This document shows positions 40,791-52,800 of a DNA stretch of 64,000 bases, piece by piece. The translations under genes were made by a program, and so were the position numbers. Source of the DNA: Vitis vinifera (lineage: Eukaryota > Streptophyta > Magnoliopsida > Vitales > Vitaceae); the NCBI RefSeq assembly GCF_030704535.1, contig NC_081820.1, positions 20,897,001-20,961,000 on the forward strand, read 5' to 3'. How positions within the stretch are numbered: position 1 is the stretch's first letter; every line of letters starts with the position of its first letter. The notes under the pieces are model-generated. The model was not told the origin of the DNA and made no database searches. It saw nothing but the letters and a program-made list of their open reading frames with translations.

Positions 40791-42272
40791 GCAAGCTGGC
40801 CCCTCCTTTTGGCAAACTTTTATCGACACCCCCATGAGCGGTAGCCCGGGTTGGCCCGATGGGTTGTGGACCACAAATGAGGCCTAGGGACCAGTCTGTT
40901 CCTTATAGGGCTTGAGTCGGGCTGTAACCCAACGAGCTTAATCATCATTCCTGGACTCTAAATTGTCACTGTTTGGTCTTGATCTTCAATGAGCTTCAAG
41001 TATTTCATGGCAGCTACGCAATGTTCTCATTCTGAAGTGTTTGCTTACTCTAGTAGTAACCAGTAAATGCATGAAACTGATCATTCAACCCAACCATGAA
41101 CCGTGGGCCGGTTTTGCAATACCCACTTTACTTGACAGTTGACAAACATGGTGATAGAAATCATTTTTGAATGCCATAAAAGGTATTGGAAATCCAACAT
41201 GACCCTTTACACCATCAACCTCACTCTGTCCTCTGGCCCCCATACATACTAAGATCATTGCTTTCTTTTGTTGATTGTAGGTTGGAAGCCATTACTAGGT
41301 CACAAAGCCCACACACCTTCACTCTCTCTCTCCCATCATCCCATTAAACCTCAGTTATTAATGCCCCAAGGGATTCAAGTCGGTTCTGGTTTGGTAGGTC
41401 CAACTTAAAAATCCATCCCTGCATATCCCATCACCCTAACCCCATCCCACATCTACCCCACTTTTTTTTTCCATCAGGACCACCAAGTTGTGAAGGAAGA
41501 TTACTGAGTCTCTTAGTACGGTGGGTTTAGCCTATATTAGGGTTTAGCCTGCTAACCCGTCAAACCCATCCAAGTTACAGCTCTGTCCTTGGTGGAGGAT
41601 AGTTGTTTAGCAGCAGGTTTGTGTGAATTGTAGGTTGGGAAGAAGAATGATAAAAAATGATTGAGTTTGTAATTGCTTTGGAGGTGAGATTGCAGATTCA
41701 ATTAGATGTGGGGACATGCACTTGAGTCCAAGGCACATCCACCATAACTGTGATTACAAAGACATCATTGATGATATTATATTCAAAATTGTATTGATTG
41801 CCAGCAACCATTAATCATCTCAGTGGATTCTAGACGTGTAAGCCATGTCATCTCTACCCCCTTCATTCATATTTCTTTAATATTGTTTATTTTTGACTCA
41901 TTTGGTATATATATATATATATAATCAATTTTATTTAATGTATGAATAAATCTAAATTTAGAAATCTCTTTTTCTTAAATAATTGTCATGTTTCTTTTTT
42001 AGTACAAAAGCTTATCAGGCAATGAAATATAATCCATTTATTTTCTATATTTTTAAATATTTCTTAAAAATAATTTTTAACTGTAATATTTTATTTTTGA
42101 TTATTTTTCATTTATAAATAATTATTTTTTAAAACAATATAAAAAAACAAAGAAATTAGAAAACACTCTATTTTCATTCATTTAGCCCTAAGAAGCAAAT
42201 ACTTGGAAATATTTTTTACTCTTCTAGTGTGCACTCTTAGCCACATTTAACCAAATTTAAGGATTCAAAAAT
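40791..42272. other. Intergenic region, nothing recognised
   Basis: Base-balanced sequence to about 41880, then AT-rich with a short TA run near 41907-41922. A CT-rich stretch lies at 41320-41335. No gene called. Confidence 0.5.
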
Positions 42273-42787
42273 TAAGGTGTGGACCCCGCATTTCTGCTCA
42301 TGCGTTCCCCACTCGATGGAGAGCTCGATTTTTATTTTGAAAAATGATTTAATTGGTTAAAAAAATGACTTGGAGTCGCTACTTATTTTTGTTTTATTTT
42401 TAAAGGGTAAACAAAATAAGAAAGAAAAACCCTAAGTGTGACTCCTTAGTTTGAAAAAGGTGGTCTACGAAAAACTGGATCGGGTTCGGGGGTCAAGTTA
42501 CTTATCGGGAAGGTATGATAAGGATCGTAGCACCCCTCTAAGTCCCTAAAGTCGGGTCTCTACTAATAAAATGAAGCTGACATGACAATTGATGAGGAAA
42601 TCAATGAATACCCGGAACTATCATGCACATATGAGAATCAAAGCATGCATACAGAAATACCAGAATGAGAATAGATATGTACCTGGGCGACGAGCCACAA
42701 TAAGCTTATCAAAAAATGAGGTTAGTGCACAATTAAGGAATAATTTCGAGCATGTCATAGAGCAGAATAAAATCAATCACGCATGGT

Positions 42788-42788
42788 A

Positions 42789-42826
<38 letters not shown>
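42788..42826. repeat. AATC tetranucleotide microsatellite
   Basis: About nine tandem CAAT units in the left arm of the palindrome. The mirrored site in the right arm (about 44589-44616) shows only a degenerate version (TGACTGATCAATTGATTGAC), so the array expanded in one arm after the arms formed. Confidence 0.85.
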
Positions 42827-43071
42827 AAAACACATATGTGGGGCCCCCACCAAAACCTGTTTATTTTTGCATGAATTAATTCCATAAATTCCATCATTTG
42901 GAATTACAGAATTTGACTTTTGCTTATTTCAAAACAATTTAAAATCATGGGAGTTATGAAGGTTGCATGCCAGAAAGGAAAATGACATCAAAATTTATTG
43001 AAAATGAGATCTTGGGAACCTCAAGAAAATGCTCTAAGGATGAAGAAAAATGTAAAATGTCGGCCAGACAG

Positions 43072-43415
43072 AATTCCGGATGCGAGATATCCGGGGAAGG
43101 TTGAACGTCGGCCAGACAAAATTCCGGATGTGAGATATCCGGAGAAGGTGGAACGTTGACCGGACAGAATTCCGGATGTGAGATATCCAGGTGGAATGAC
43201 GGCAGAGAAGAATTTCTGGTGTGAGAAACCCGGGTGGAATGTCGGCGGGGAAGAATTCCGGATGTGACATGTCTGGGTGGAATGTCGGCGGGGAAGAATT
43301 CCGGATGTGAGATACCCGGGTGGAATGTCGGCGGGGAAGAATTCTGGATGTGAGATGTCCGGGTGGAATGTCAGCGGGAAAGAATTCCGGATGTGAGATG
43401 TCCGGGTGGAATGAG
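43072..43415. repeat. 43-bp satellite, left arm of palindrome
   Basis: Eight units, each containing GAATTCCGGATGTGAGAT or a variant. Starts of the AATTCC word fall at 43072, 43120, 43168, 43211, 43254, 43297, 43340 and 43383. The two outer intervals are 48 bp and the inner five are exactly 43 bp. Because 43 is not a multiple of three, long open frames through it (for example minus 43021-43449) are by-products, not genes. Confidence 0.9.
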
Positions 43416-43954
43416 CGATGCCACGTTCACAACTCTTTAACTTTATCACAAGACTTCAAGTCTATAATGTGCTGGAAATTCCCATCTCAGGAAACCATCG
43501 TCAAACCATCTTCTCCTACTATACTGTTTTTGCATATAGCATCTGAACCAGCGCCAGAGGCAGTAACAGGGGAAAACGACAAAACAGAGTACAAGTAATT
43601 GGAGCAAAATGAATACATCTAAGCCTCATGTCATGCATCAATCAATGGACTCTTCCCAGCAACTCTATGCTCCCCTGTTCTTAGTTTCTTCCTCTAGTTC
43701 AACCAATACTTTTTTTTTTCTCAAAACTCTTAGAAAAACTACTCTCTCTCCCTCAATGCTGTCCTCCCTTCCCTTCAGAAAAAAAAACCTCCTCTCTTCT
43801 TTTTCTTTCTTTTCCCTCCCTCCTCGCTTACATGGAGTCTCACGGGTGCATGTCATCCTTCACTCCTTCACATACCCATTAAAACCACTCATCTAAGCCC
43901 CCATATCCATACAACCCATACCTATCCTTCATGCTACTCATAACCACGTTCTAC
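43416..43954. other. Loop of the palindrome, unique sequence
   Basis: Not repeated between the arms. It has a more balanced base composition to about 43600. An open segment (about 43453-43598, plus) reads SIMCWKFPSQETIVKPSSPT and ends GENDKTEYK then stop; it looks like protein but matches nothing I recognise. A second frame at 43609-43896 is Ser/Phe-rich over a CT-rich tract and is probably not coding. Confidence 0.4.
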
Positions 43955-44375
43955 TTTATCTGGATGTCTCACATCCGGAATTCTTTTCCGCCGACATTCC
44001 ACTCGGACGCCTCACATCCGAAATTCTTCTCCGTCGACATTCCACCCGGATGTCTCACATCCGGAATTCTGTCCGACCAACGTTCTACCTTATCCGGATG
44101 TCTCACATTCGAAATTCTTCCCCGCCAACATTCCACCCGGATGCTTCACATCCGGAATTCTTCTCCACCGACATTCCACCTGGATGCCTCACATCTGGAA
44201 TTCTGTCCGGTCGACGTTCTACCTTACTCGAATATCTCACATCCGGAATTTTGCCTGCCTGACGTTCCACCTTCTCCGGATATCTCACATCCGGAATTCT
44301 GTCCGGCCAACGTTCAACCTTCCCCAGATATCTCGCATTCGGAATTTTGTCCGGCCGACGTTCCACTTTTTTCTT
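43955..44375. repeat. Satellite, right arm of palindrome (inverted)
   Basis: Inverted counterpart of the array at 43072-43415, with repeated CACATCCGGAATTC words between variable spacers such as CCACCCGGATG and TCCGGCCGACGTTC. The plus-strand open frame 43931-44488 is a by-product of the repeat. Confidence 0.88.
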
Positions 44376-46069
44376 CATCCTTAGAGCATTTTCTTGAGGT
44401 TCCCAAGATCTCATTTTCAATAAATTTTGCAACCATTTTCTTCTCGGTATGTAACTTTAACAACTTCCATGATTTTAAAATGTTTTAAAACAAGTGTGAA
44501 TTTATTTTCATAATTCTTAGTGAAAGAATTTGTGAAACTAATTCACCCAATAGTAAACGGGCTTTGGTGGGAGCCCCACATATGTGACTGATCAATTGAT
44601 TGACTGACTGAGTGACTTGATTATCATACATAATTGATTTATCCTGCTTTTTGATATGTATGCTATTGTTTCTTAATTGAGCACTAACCTTCCTTCTTGA
44701 TAGCGCATGGTGGCTCACTGCCTAGGTACGTACCCACTTTCACTCTGATTAGTGTCTACGCATGTTATGATTTCCACATGTGCATGATTTATTCTGAGTA
44801 TTCATTGATTCCCTCATCAATTGTCATGATTGCTTCATTTTATTAGTAGAGACCCATCTTTAGGGACTTAAAAGGGTGCTACGGTCTGTACCGTACCTTC
44901 CCGATAAGTAACCTGACCTCCGAACCCGATCCGGTTTTTCGCAAATCACCTTTTCCAAAATAAGGAATCACACTTAGGATTTTTCTTTCTTATTTTATTT
45001 ACCCTTTTAAAAATAAAACAAAAATAAGTGGCGACTCCAAATCATTTTTCTTAATCAATTAAATCATTTTTCAAAATAAAAATTGAGCTCGCCATCGAGT
45101 GGGAAACGCATGAGCCGAAATGCAGGGTCCACATAAGGGTTTATTGGTAATTGTTTTCAAAAATAATTTTAAAAAACAGTTTTTGAAAACCGTTTTTTAA
45201 TTTATGAAGAACAAAAATCTATTTGGAAGCCGAAAATGCTTTTTAACCTGTTTTTAATATTTTTAAATATATTTTAAAAATAAATTTTATACTTAGTATA
45301 TTATTTTTAATTATTCTACATGTTTATATAATTATTTCTTAAAATGACATTAAAAAAACAAATGAAAATAATAAAAAATAATTAAAAAGATGTTCTCTAA
45401 AAACATCTTAAGAGCAAAAAATAAAAAAATAATTTTTATTCTGTATTTTTTATTTTAGATAGCATAAAACTGTTTTAAAAACAATTCACAAACCGGTCAA
45501 ACCTTAATAATTATTTATGATGATATTTTTTATTAGGATATATATATAAAATAAAGAATAAGCAATACGAAGAATCTTTAATATTTTGTTGTAATAGAAT
45601 AAACTTATAGGTAGAATTGATGTGAGTAGTGATGGCAACAACTCCAACAAATTGATTAATAAATTGTTTGCCACCCAGGTGTCCAAAGGTGATGGAGATT
45701 GAATTCTATAAAAGTAATATTATTTAATTTATAACAATAGTACAGCGGTTGCTAATGAGTGATGACCATGTTGGACACATTTTTTTTCTTCTTTATTTTT
45801 GTCAATGCATGTTACGTAGCACTTGGAAGGAACTAATTCATTGCACTATTGCAATGGTTCGACTGCACTTCACCCAAATGACGTAGGAAGAACAATAATT
45901 CAACTTTAATGACACATTCAAATGTTCCATTTTCTTATTTTGACAAATGATTCTCTTTCTATGGTACATGTTTTTCATGGAAAATATGGTCTTGTATAAC
46001 TTGGAATATAGATGAATGTTTTTATCGCTTTGTCGGGATATTCTTGAAATGTATTTTTTTTAAAATAAT

Positions 46070-46400
46070 GTTTTCCTTATATATATATGGTTTTACTATT
46101 AAAAAAAATTAAGGCTCCTACGTGCAAATAAAGAGAAACAAAATTTGGATTCAGGGGAAATAAAGATCATGAAAAGATAAACATAATTTAGATTCAAATG
46201 AAATGGAGACCCGCATATAGAGAGATAATATTAAGAAAAGAAAAAAATATTAAAAAAATGTTTTTCTTATATGTGGTTTCACTATAAAAAAAATTAAAGT
46301 ATGTACTCACACATTTCCCCTAGTATATAAAGAGAAACAAAATTTGGACGCAGGAGAAAATGGAGACCACATATGGAAAGATAGATAAAATTGTATTTAA
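46070..46400. repeat. Diverged direct repeats, about 190 bp apart
   Basis: Shared words in order: a TTTTCTTATAT...GGTTTCACTAT...AAAAAAAATTAA block at about 46071 and 46261; AAAGAGAAACAAAATTTGGA at about 46129 and 46328; and AAATGGAGACC at about 46201 and 46358. No coding content. Confidence 0.65.
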
Positions 46401-49159
46401 ATGAAATTGAGAGAGACGACTTGAACACAAAAACCCCTCGTCAAATCAAGTTTTAATATTATATTGAACTATTAATTTTTTTTAAAGCTTAAACTTAAAG
46501 GATTGAGGTTCGATATGTATATCATGCTTCTTAACAGTTATCAAATCTCTAATATAATAAAAATTGTTTTCTTCTTAGATATTTTTCTCCGGCTGATGAA
46601 CGAGAACAACCTTTTTTAATAATATAATAAAATTAATTTTAGTGATTGTGATTATAATGATTCCACACCACATACTTAAAAAAAGGGTGGATATTCCAAA
46701 ATCCTAAGATGCAAACGGATTTGGAGTCGCATTCATATTGTCAATAATAGACCTATAATAATAATAAATTGCAAAAAGACGAAGGAATAAAAGGGCAAGT
46801 TGCCCACCTTACACTCAAGGTAACCCTCTCCAATTTTGTATTGCTTCCATTTTTTTTTAAGCCATAGAAAATGATAGTCTTTTGCTTTCAGAAAAATTCT
46901 CACCAAATTGATATTGCTTTGAGGAAGAAAATGAAGCAATCCTTAAGACTATTTCTATAATACCCGGTTGCAATTTTTTATTATTTTAATTAATTAATTA
47001 TATAAAAATTTGTTCTTTAATTCTTCATTGGGTTGTCTCACAACCCACTAATTTAATTATTATTATTTTTTTTGTGAATAATTCCTATAATCATAGTGTT
47101 TTATAAAGATTGTAATTTCAATTTTAACAAAATTTGTCAATTGTATGAGTATGTTGGCCACGTATTTAAATTTAATAATTTTTTTGTTCCAAATCAAAAT
47201 GATGGAATGCATAAGCCACTTTTAATTCTGGTTAATGTGGGATTATTGTCATGGAAAAACATGATGCTTTTTTTTTTTTGAAATTTTAATCTACTTTTAA
47301 GAAAAATAATATTGGCTCTTGGAATTAAAAAAAAAAAATTATGGGAAAAAATTCTCCACTATTTTTAGAGCAAAATTTTATTTAAGAGCTTAAATATGAA
47401 AACCATATTTTTTTTTGTATAATATAAAAATTATCAAAGTAATTTTCAGGGCCTGAAATTTGAGGAAAAAAAAAATCTCAACCCGAGAGGTTTGATATTT
47501 TCCCCTCTAGATTATAAGAAAACCTTAGGGCTTGCTTAGTAACCGTTTTCGAAACACATCTCTAATTGATATTTTGTAAAATAAAAATATGTTTGAAAAC
47601 TTAAAATATTTTTAATTTTTTAATATTTTTAGGCATATTTTAAAAATAATTTTTATATTAAATATTTTATTTTTAACCATTATTAAATCATCACAAGAAC
47701 TAGTGAAAACAACCATATTTGGTTGTTAAACATGTTTTTTTAGTTTTTCTGTTATGAAGAGCATAATCCTATTTTAAAAAATAGTTATCAAACATATCTT
47801 TAATTATTATAAGACTATTTAAGGCTATGATTGATTCATAAAAGTACTAAACAAAGAAAAAGTTATTTAAAAAAACAATTTTCTCATATTTGATTTTACT
47901 ATATAAAAAAAAAGTTAAATATAATTAAACTTATAATTTTTTTTTATATTTTTTAAAATTATTTAATCTTCGTATAAAAAAGTTAATATAAGTAAACAAA
48001 ATTGAAATGATATATAAAAATAATTTATCAAATTTAAATTTATTTTTTTAATTTTTTTTTGCTTTTTCTTTTCTCTTAATTTTTCTAACATTTTATTTTC
48101 CTTGTAACTTTCTTTCAAACTTTTCTTGTTTTGCCCTCCCTATTTTAAATTATTATTCTTATTCCTGTTAACTTATTTTCTAACTCGAACACCAACTTAA
48201 AATAATATATAAATTTTGAAAAAAAATGTATTCGGAAGTTTGCCAAATTGTATTTTCTAAATTTAAAAATATTTTTTATTATATATATATTTCCGTAATT
48301 TTTTTTAAAAAGTTTTCTCATAATAAATAACTCTTTAACTTTACTTTTCAAAACTCATGATTTAGATGATATTAGTAATTCAAATATTCTTCAATCAATT
48401 ATACAATTTTTCTTATTATTATTTTTTGAATAAAAGTTTTCTACAACAAAGATCTTGTGTAGTTGCAAAAGGAGCCCATAGTTTAATGACGTGGCACAAT
48501 ATGATTGGTCTACGGACCTCTGAAACTCTTTTTGTAATGCAACCAATGGGAGGGTCCACACCCCACCAAACCAAGACCTAATCCTTTGCGTGGCAATCGA
48601 GGTAATTCATGAGAAAATCTTGGGTGTATATACTCACACCATTGCACAACGTACTCCTCGAATCATAACTCGAACAGTAACCAGGACCACTGATGATCCT
48701 CTACGTGTTAAACTAGTCCACGTGTCCAACGTGCAGACATGATCACCCTGATCTTCGGGCCGCCTGATTATTTCTGAAAAAGGTCGCACACGGAGACGGA
48801 CTTTCAGGGTCTGTTTGGGTGGTGGGAATTTTTTTTGTTTGGCTGTTTCTCATCCACTAGTTTCCAAGAAAATAATGCCGTGTCAGGCTTAAAAAGGTCA
48901 AAGATCTCCACATCCCCTGATTCGAAATTGTCCTCGCTCTGCTTCATCTATAAATTAAACATAAATTTATATTTCATAAATCACAACCATTCAAAGTAAG
49001 AAAAAAAAAATGGCATTAATCCCCTCAAAAGTAACTAATACCTAAGTTTAAAAAAAAATAGAATATTTTATTTATTGGATTTTACAATATTTCGTTTTAT
49101 AAAAATATATACTCATGACTTTAAAATATATTTATATAATTAAAAATAATTGATTCAAT

Positions 49160-49305
49160 TTAGAAGCTTCTTCTCATAATCAGGATCATTAATTAGAAGA
49201 TTTCACTTGAGAATCTATTTGGATGTAGAAATTTAGAAGCTTCTTCTCATAATCCGGATCATAAATTAGGAGATTTCGGTTGAAAATCTATTTAGATGTA
49301 GAAAA
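49160..49305. repeat. 73-bp tandem duplication
   Basis: Two copies beginning TTTAGAAGCTTCTTCTCATA with TAGAAGC at 49161 and 49234, about 85-90 percent alike by eye, upstream of the XBAT33-like gene. Confidence 0.85.
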
Positions 49306-49857
49306 ATCATTTACAAATTGGAAAGAAATTAGAATTATTAGTATTAAAATACGAGTGGTTTAAATACAATGTATGATGGGGAAGGAGATGAAAAGTAAAT
49401 TTGAAGGAAAAAAAAAAAAAAAAAAAGGTACCAAATTGGAGAGAGGGCAGGGAAAAGAGTTGTAAAGTGAGGGAAAAGTGGGGACACCCAAACAAGGGTA
49501 AAGTTTTTACTTCTGGGCCGGTTCTAATTCTGAATCTCTTCATACCCACCAATTTTTTTCCTCCCAAAAACCACTCACTACTGCACCTCAGACAAAGATT
49601 CACTACCACCACCACCCACCCTCCCGCCACCGCCGTAGCGGTGCCATCATTGCCGGTTCTCTCTTTTTATGGTATAATTTTATCTCTGTTTGTTTTCCTG
49701 ATTGTACTACATTTTTTTGGGGCCAAATTCTATGTTTTTCTGTGGTTTTTTTTTTTTTTTTGATTTTTTTTTCAATTGCAGTTGACCTAATTCTCTCAAG
49801 GGAAGCTAGAGAGAGAGAGGAAGACTTAGAGAGAGAAAGTGGTGGTTTGAGAGAGAA

Positions 49858-52800
49858 ATGGGGAATTCATTTGGGTGCTCGGCGTCCGGCGAACGGCTCG
49901 TCTCGGCGGCCAGAGACGGGGATTTGGTGGAAGCCAAGATGCTTCTTGACTGCAATCCATGTTTAGCCAAATATTCCACCTTCGGTGGACTCAATTCGCC
50001 TCTCCATTTCGCAGCCGCGAAGGGCCACAATGAGGTCGTTTTCCGCTTCTCACTCCTTTGATACTCACTGATTCATCGTTTTTTTGACCCGGTAAAGTGT
50101 TGTACTTGCGTTGATTTTTTTTCCTGGTTTTGTGTTGTTGTTGAGTAGATTGTTGCTTTGCTGCTGGAGAATGGAGCTGATGTGAATTCCAGAAATTACT
50201 GTGGACAGGTATGATTTTCACCCTTTTTGTGGGTGTTTTTCTGATCTGGGTTTGCTTTACCGTGGTCGATTTTGATGGCAAAATGACATGATGTGTTTCA
50301 GTTTCGATTTGTGATGAAGTTATTGTGAGAGTATCTTTTCGGGATTCTGTTTGATATCGTAGCTCGTTTCGTAGAAATAATCTGATTGTCTTCTTTTTAG
50401 AGCAAAGAATTGATGGATCTGTGTTGAATCTGATTGTGGACTGGTTTTTGTTTGTAATTGTATTTGAAGACGGCATTGATGCAAGCTTGTAGATATGGGC
50501 ATTGGGAAGTTGTTCAGACTCTACTGCTCTTCAGATGCAATGTGAGTTTTGGTTTTTGATGTCTTCACCTATTTGTTTTTCTTTAGTAGTTGAAACCTAA
50601 AGCTTTTTTTGGTTTCTGAGAAAAACTAGGAGAACAAAGAGATTAAAACTTACAATCTTACCATTTTCATTATTCTGCAAATTGCATAACAACCCAGTAT
50701 AGAATTTGGCTTATCTGATGACAGTTCTCTTTTGTTTTTTTTTATCCCTTTTTTGAATAACCTACACAGAATAAGAAATGAGCTTCAAAGTTTCCATTAT
50801 TTTCTTTTCCTTAGCTTTCTCAATAGCCAAATGGAGGAGGATTAGTGTGAATCATTTAATTCTTTGTAATTGAGAGGTAGCTGACTACCAGTGAGCCACT
50901 AGGCTGGTGATTGGTTTTTAAGGTCTTTGTTTCTGTTATTTAAATTTATTTCTTAAGGGTTAATTGGTTTTAGTTTATTACCACAAGTGTTCTTTACTTT
51001 TAGGTCACAAGGGCAGACTACTTGAGCGGAAGGACAGCTCTACATTTTGCAGCGGTAAATGGGCATGTAAGATGCATAAGACTTGTAGTGGCTGACTTTG
51101 TCCCAAGTGCTCCTCATGAAGCTATAAATGTTCAAAATAATGGTGATAGAGGTGACGGTTCCAATTTAAAGAACAAATATGATCAGAGGTATGTAGCATG
51201 TTTCTATTTCATTTTTTTTTTCTTTCCATTCTGGACTGATTCCTAACTTATGTCAATAACAAAACTAAAATATAAACATGGACACTAAGAGTTATTATAT
51301 GCTAGCATTCCTGATTTTTGGAAACTTACTTTCAAAATTATTACAAGCATCAATAAGTTGCATTCTGAATAAAAATTTATGAACAACTGATGCCTTATGA
51401 CATGGTGCCACAAAGTTGGCCTTTGATGATTTTGTAAACAGGGGTTGCAACCCTTGTAACTTCTGATAGATTTATTCCTTAGAGAGAAGCTATGAGGAGT
51501 TTAATATATGCCCAATTTTAGTGATTTTCTGCTTGCTTCAGAGTTATTTCAAACTTGCCTATTAAAAAAACCAAGTGTTGTTAACTGTTCATTGTCGAAT
51601 TAATTTATCTTACTGCAGTGCTCTGGCCAAGTTTGTAAATAAGGCAGCTGATGGGGGTATCACTGCTCTTCATATGGCTGCATTGAATGGGTATTTTGAT
51701 TGTGTACAGCTCCTACTTGATATCCATGCAAACGTGTCAGCTGTGACTTTTCACTATGGGACGTCAATGGATCTAATAGGTATGCTGTTTCTTTATTCTG
51801 AACAGCTTTTATATATTTATTTATTTATTGTATTTCTTTTTCTTTTTCTTCCTTTTTTTCATTGCTGGTCATTTTCTGATCTCAACTGCTACAATATATA
51901 TATGTATGTACATTTATTTCTTCTGTAGGAGCAGGAAGCACTCCTTTGCATTATGCTGCTTGTGGGGGAAATTTAAAGTGCTGTCAGGCAAGAACTATTA
52001 TAACTTAAACTGTTTCTCTCCCTAGTTGTGTTTTATCACAATTTGAGATGATGTGTTCTTATTTCTGCAGATCCTCCTTGCAAGAGGTGCCAGTCGGTTG
52101 ACTTTAAACTGCAACGGGTATGATCCTGCAGATGGATGGTCTTCTGTTGTTTGCTTCTGTGTTCATTCATGTAGCTAATGTTTTGTTGCTGTAGGTGACA
52201 TTACTAATTGAAATCTGCATAACTTTTCAGGTGGCTGCCTCTTGATGTTGCCAGAATGTGGGGCCGTCATTGGCTTGAACCATTGCTGGCACCCAATTCT
52301 GATTCAATAATACCAGTGTTTCCTCCTTCCAATTGCCTATCTTTGCCTCTCATGAGTGTACTTAATATAGCAAGGTAAATTTTCTATTGACCATATCCCT
52401 TGGTGCTAATAAGGTGAAAACTTATGCTTAATACTTCAAAATGAAATATTGAACTCTAAAGACTTGAAAAGGTAAATACTTTAATGCTTGGCTTTTATAT
52501 TTTATGTCAAAAAAATATGAGGGGTAATTGATAACATTTTTGCTGGATATTATGAAGTTTTATATTACAGAAAAAAAAAATGGGACACAATTAAATTTGT
52601 TAATACAAGTTATCATATCACGGTGGAAAAGGAAAAAGAATAAAAGAAAAACGAAAGAATGGGAAAAGATTGAGGAGCTGCAAATGGATTATTCTGTCAA
52701 AGAAAGAAAAATAAAATGTAAAAGCTCACTTGGTTCATGAAGGGCAGGGTGGGGGGGTGCAGGGAGTTCATAAGCTCTCTTGTTATTGCTGCAAATACAA

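Larger units (their letters stand above)
42273..45138. mobile_element. Large palindromic (fold-back) element with 5-bp target duplication
   Basis: Element 42278-45133 (2856 bp) begins TGTGGACCC and ends GGGTCCACA, flanked by TAAGG on both sides (42273-42277, 45134-45138). The left arm (42278 to about 43420) and right arm (about 43955-45133) are inverted copies along their whole length. Landmarks occur in mirror order: GAGTCG, a CCGGATCGGGTTCGG-type block, GTCTCTACTAATAAAATGA, CACATATGTGGGG and GATCTTGGGAACCTCAAG. The inner ends are a 43-bp satellite. The central loop (about 43420-43955) is not inverted. No transposase ORF is seen. TG...CA ends with a 5-bp duplication are LTR-like, whereas inverted arms are fold-back-like; classification is open. 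Confidence 0.88.
45139..49550. other. AT-rich intergenic region upstream of the XBAT33-like gene
   Basis: Contains MITE-like segments at about 45145-45500 and 47530-47790, with TTTTCGAAAAC and TTTTTAAAAACAG words of the hAT-like family. Diverged direct repeats of about 190 bp lie at 46070-46400 and a 73-bp duplication at 49160-49305. 48450-48900 is distinctly more GC-balanced, with several ACGT-core motifs. No gene is recognised. Confidence 0.5.

Noticed and set aside
43021-43449. Long minus-strand open frame in the left palindrome arm, and its plus-strand mirror at 43931-44488
   Set aside because: They read straight through the 43-bp satellite, whose length is not divisible by three and which is open in several frames; the repetitive HIRNS/PPTFHPD-like peptide is a by-product.
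43072-44375. Regularly spaced repeats that might suggest a CRISPR-like array
   Set aside because: Units are contiguous and diverge gradually, with no unique spacers, in plant nuclear DNA inside a transposon-like palindrome.
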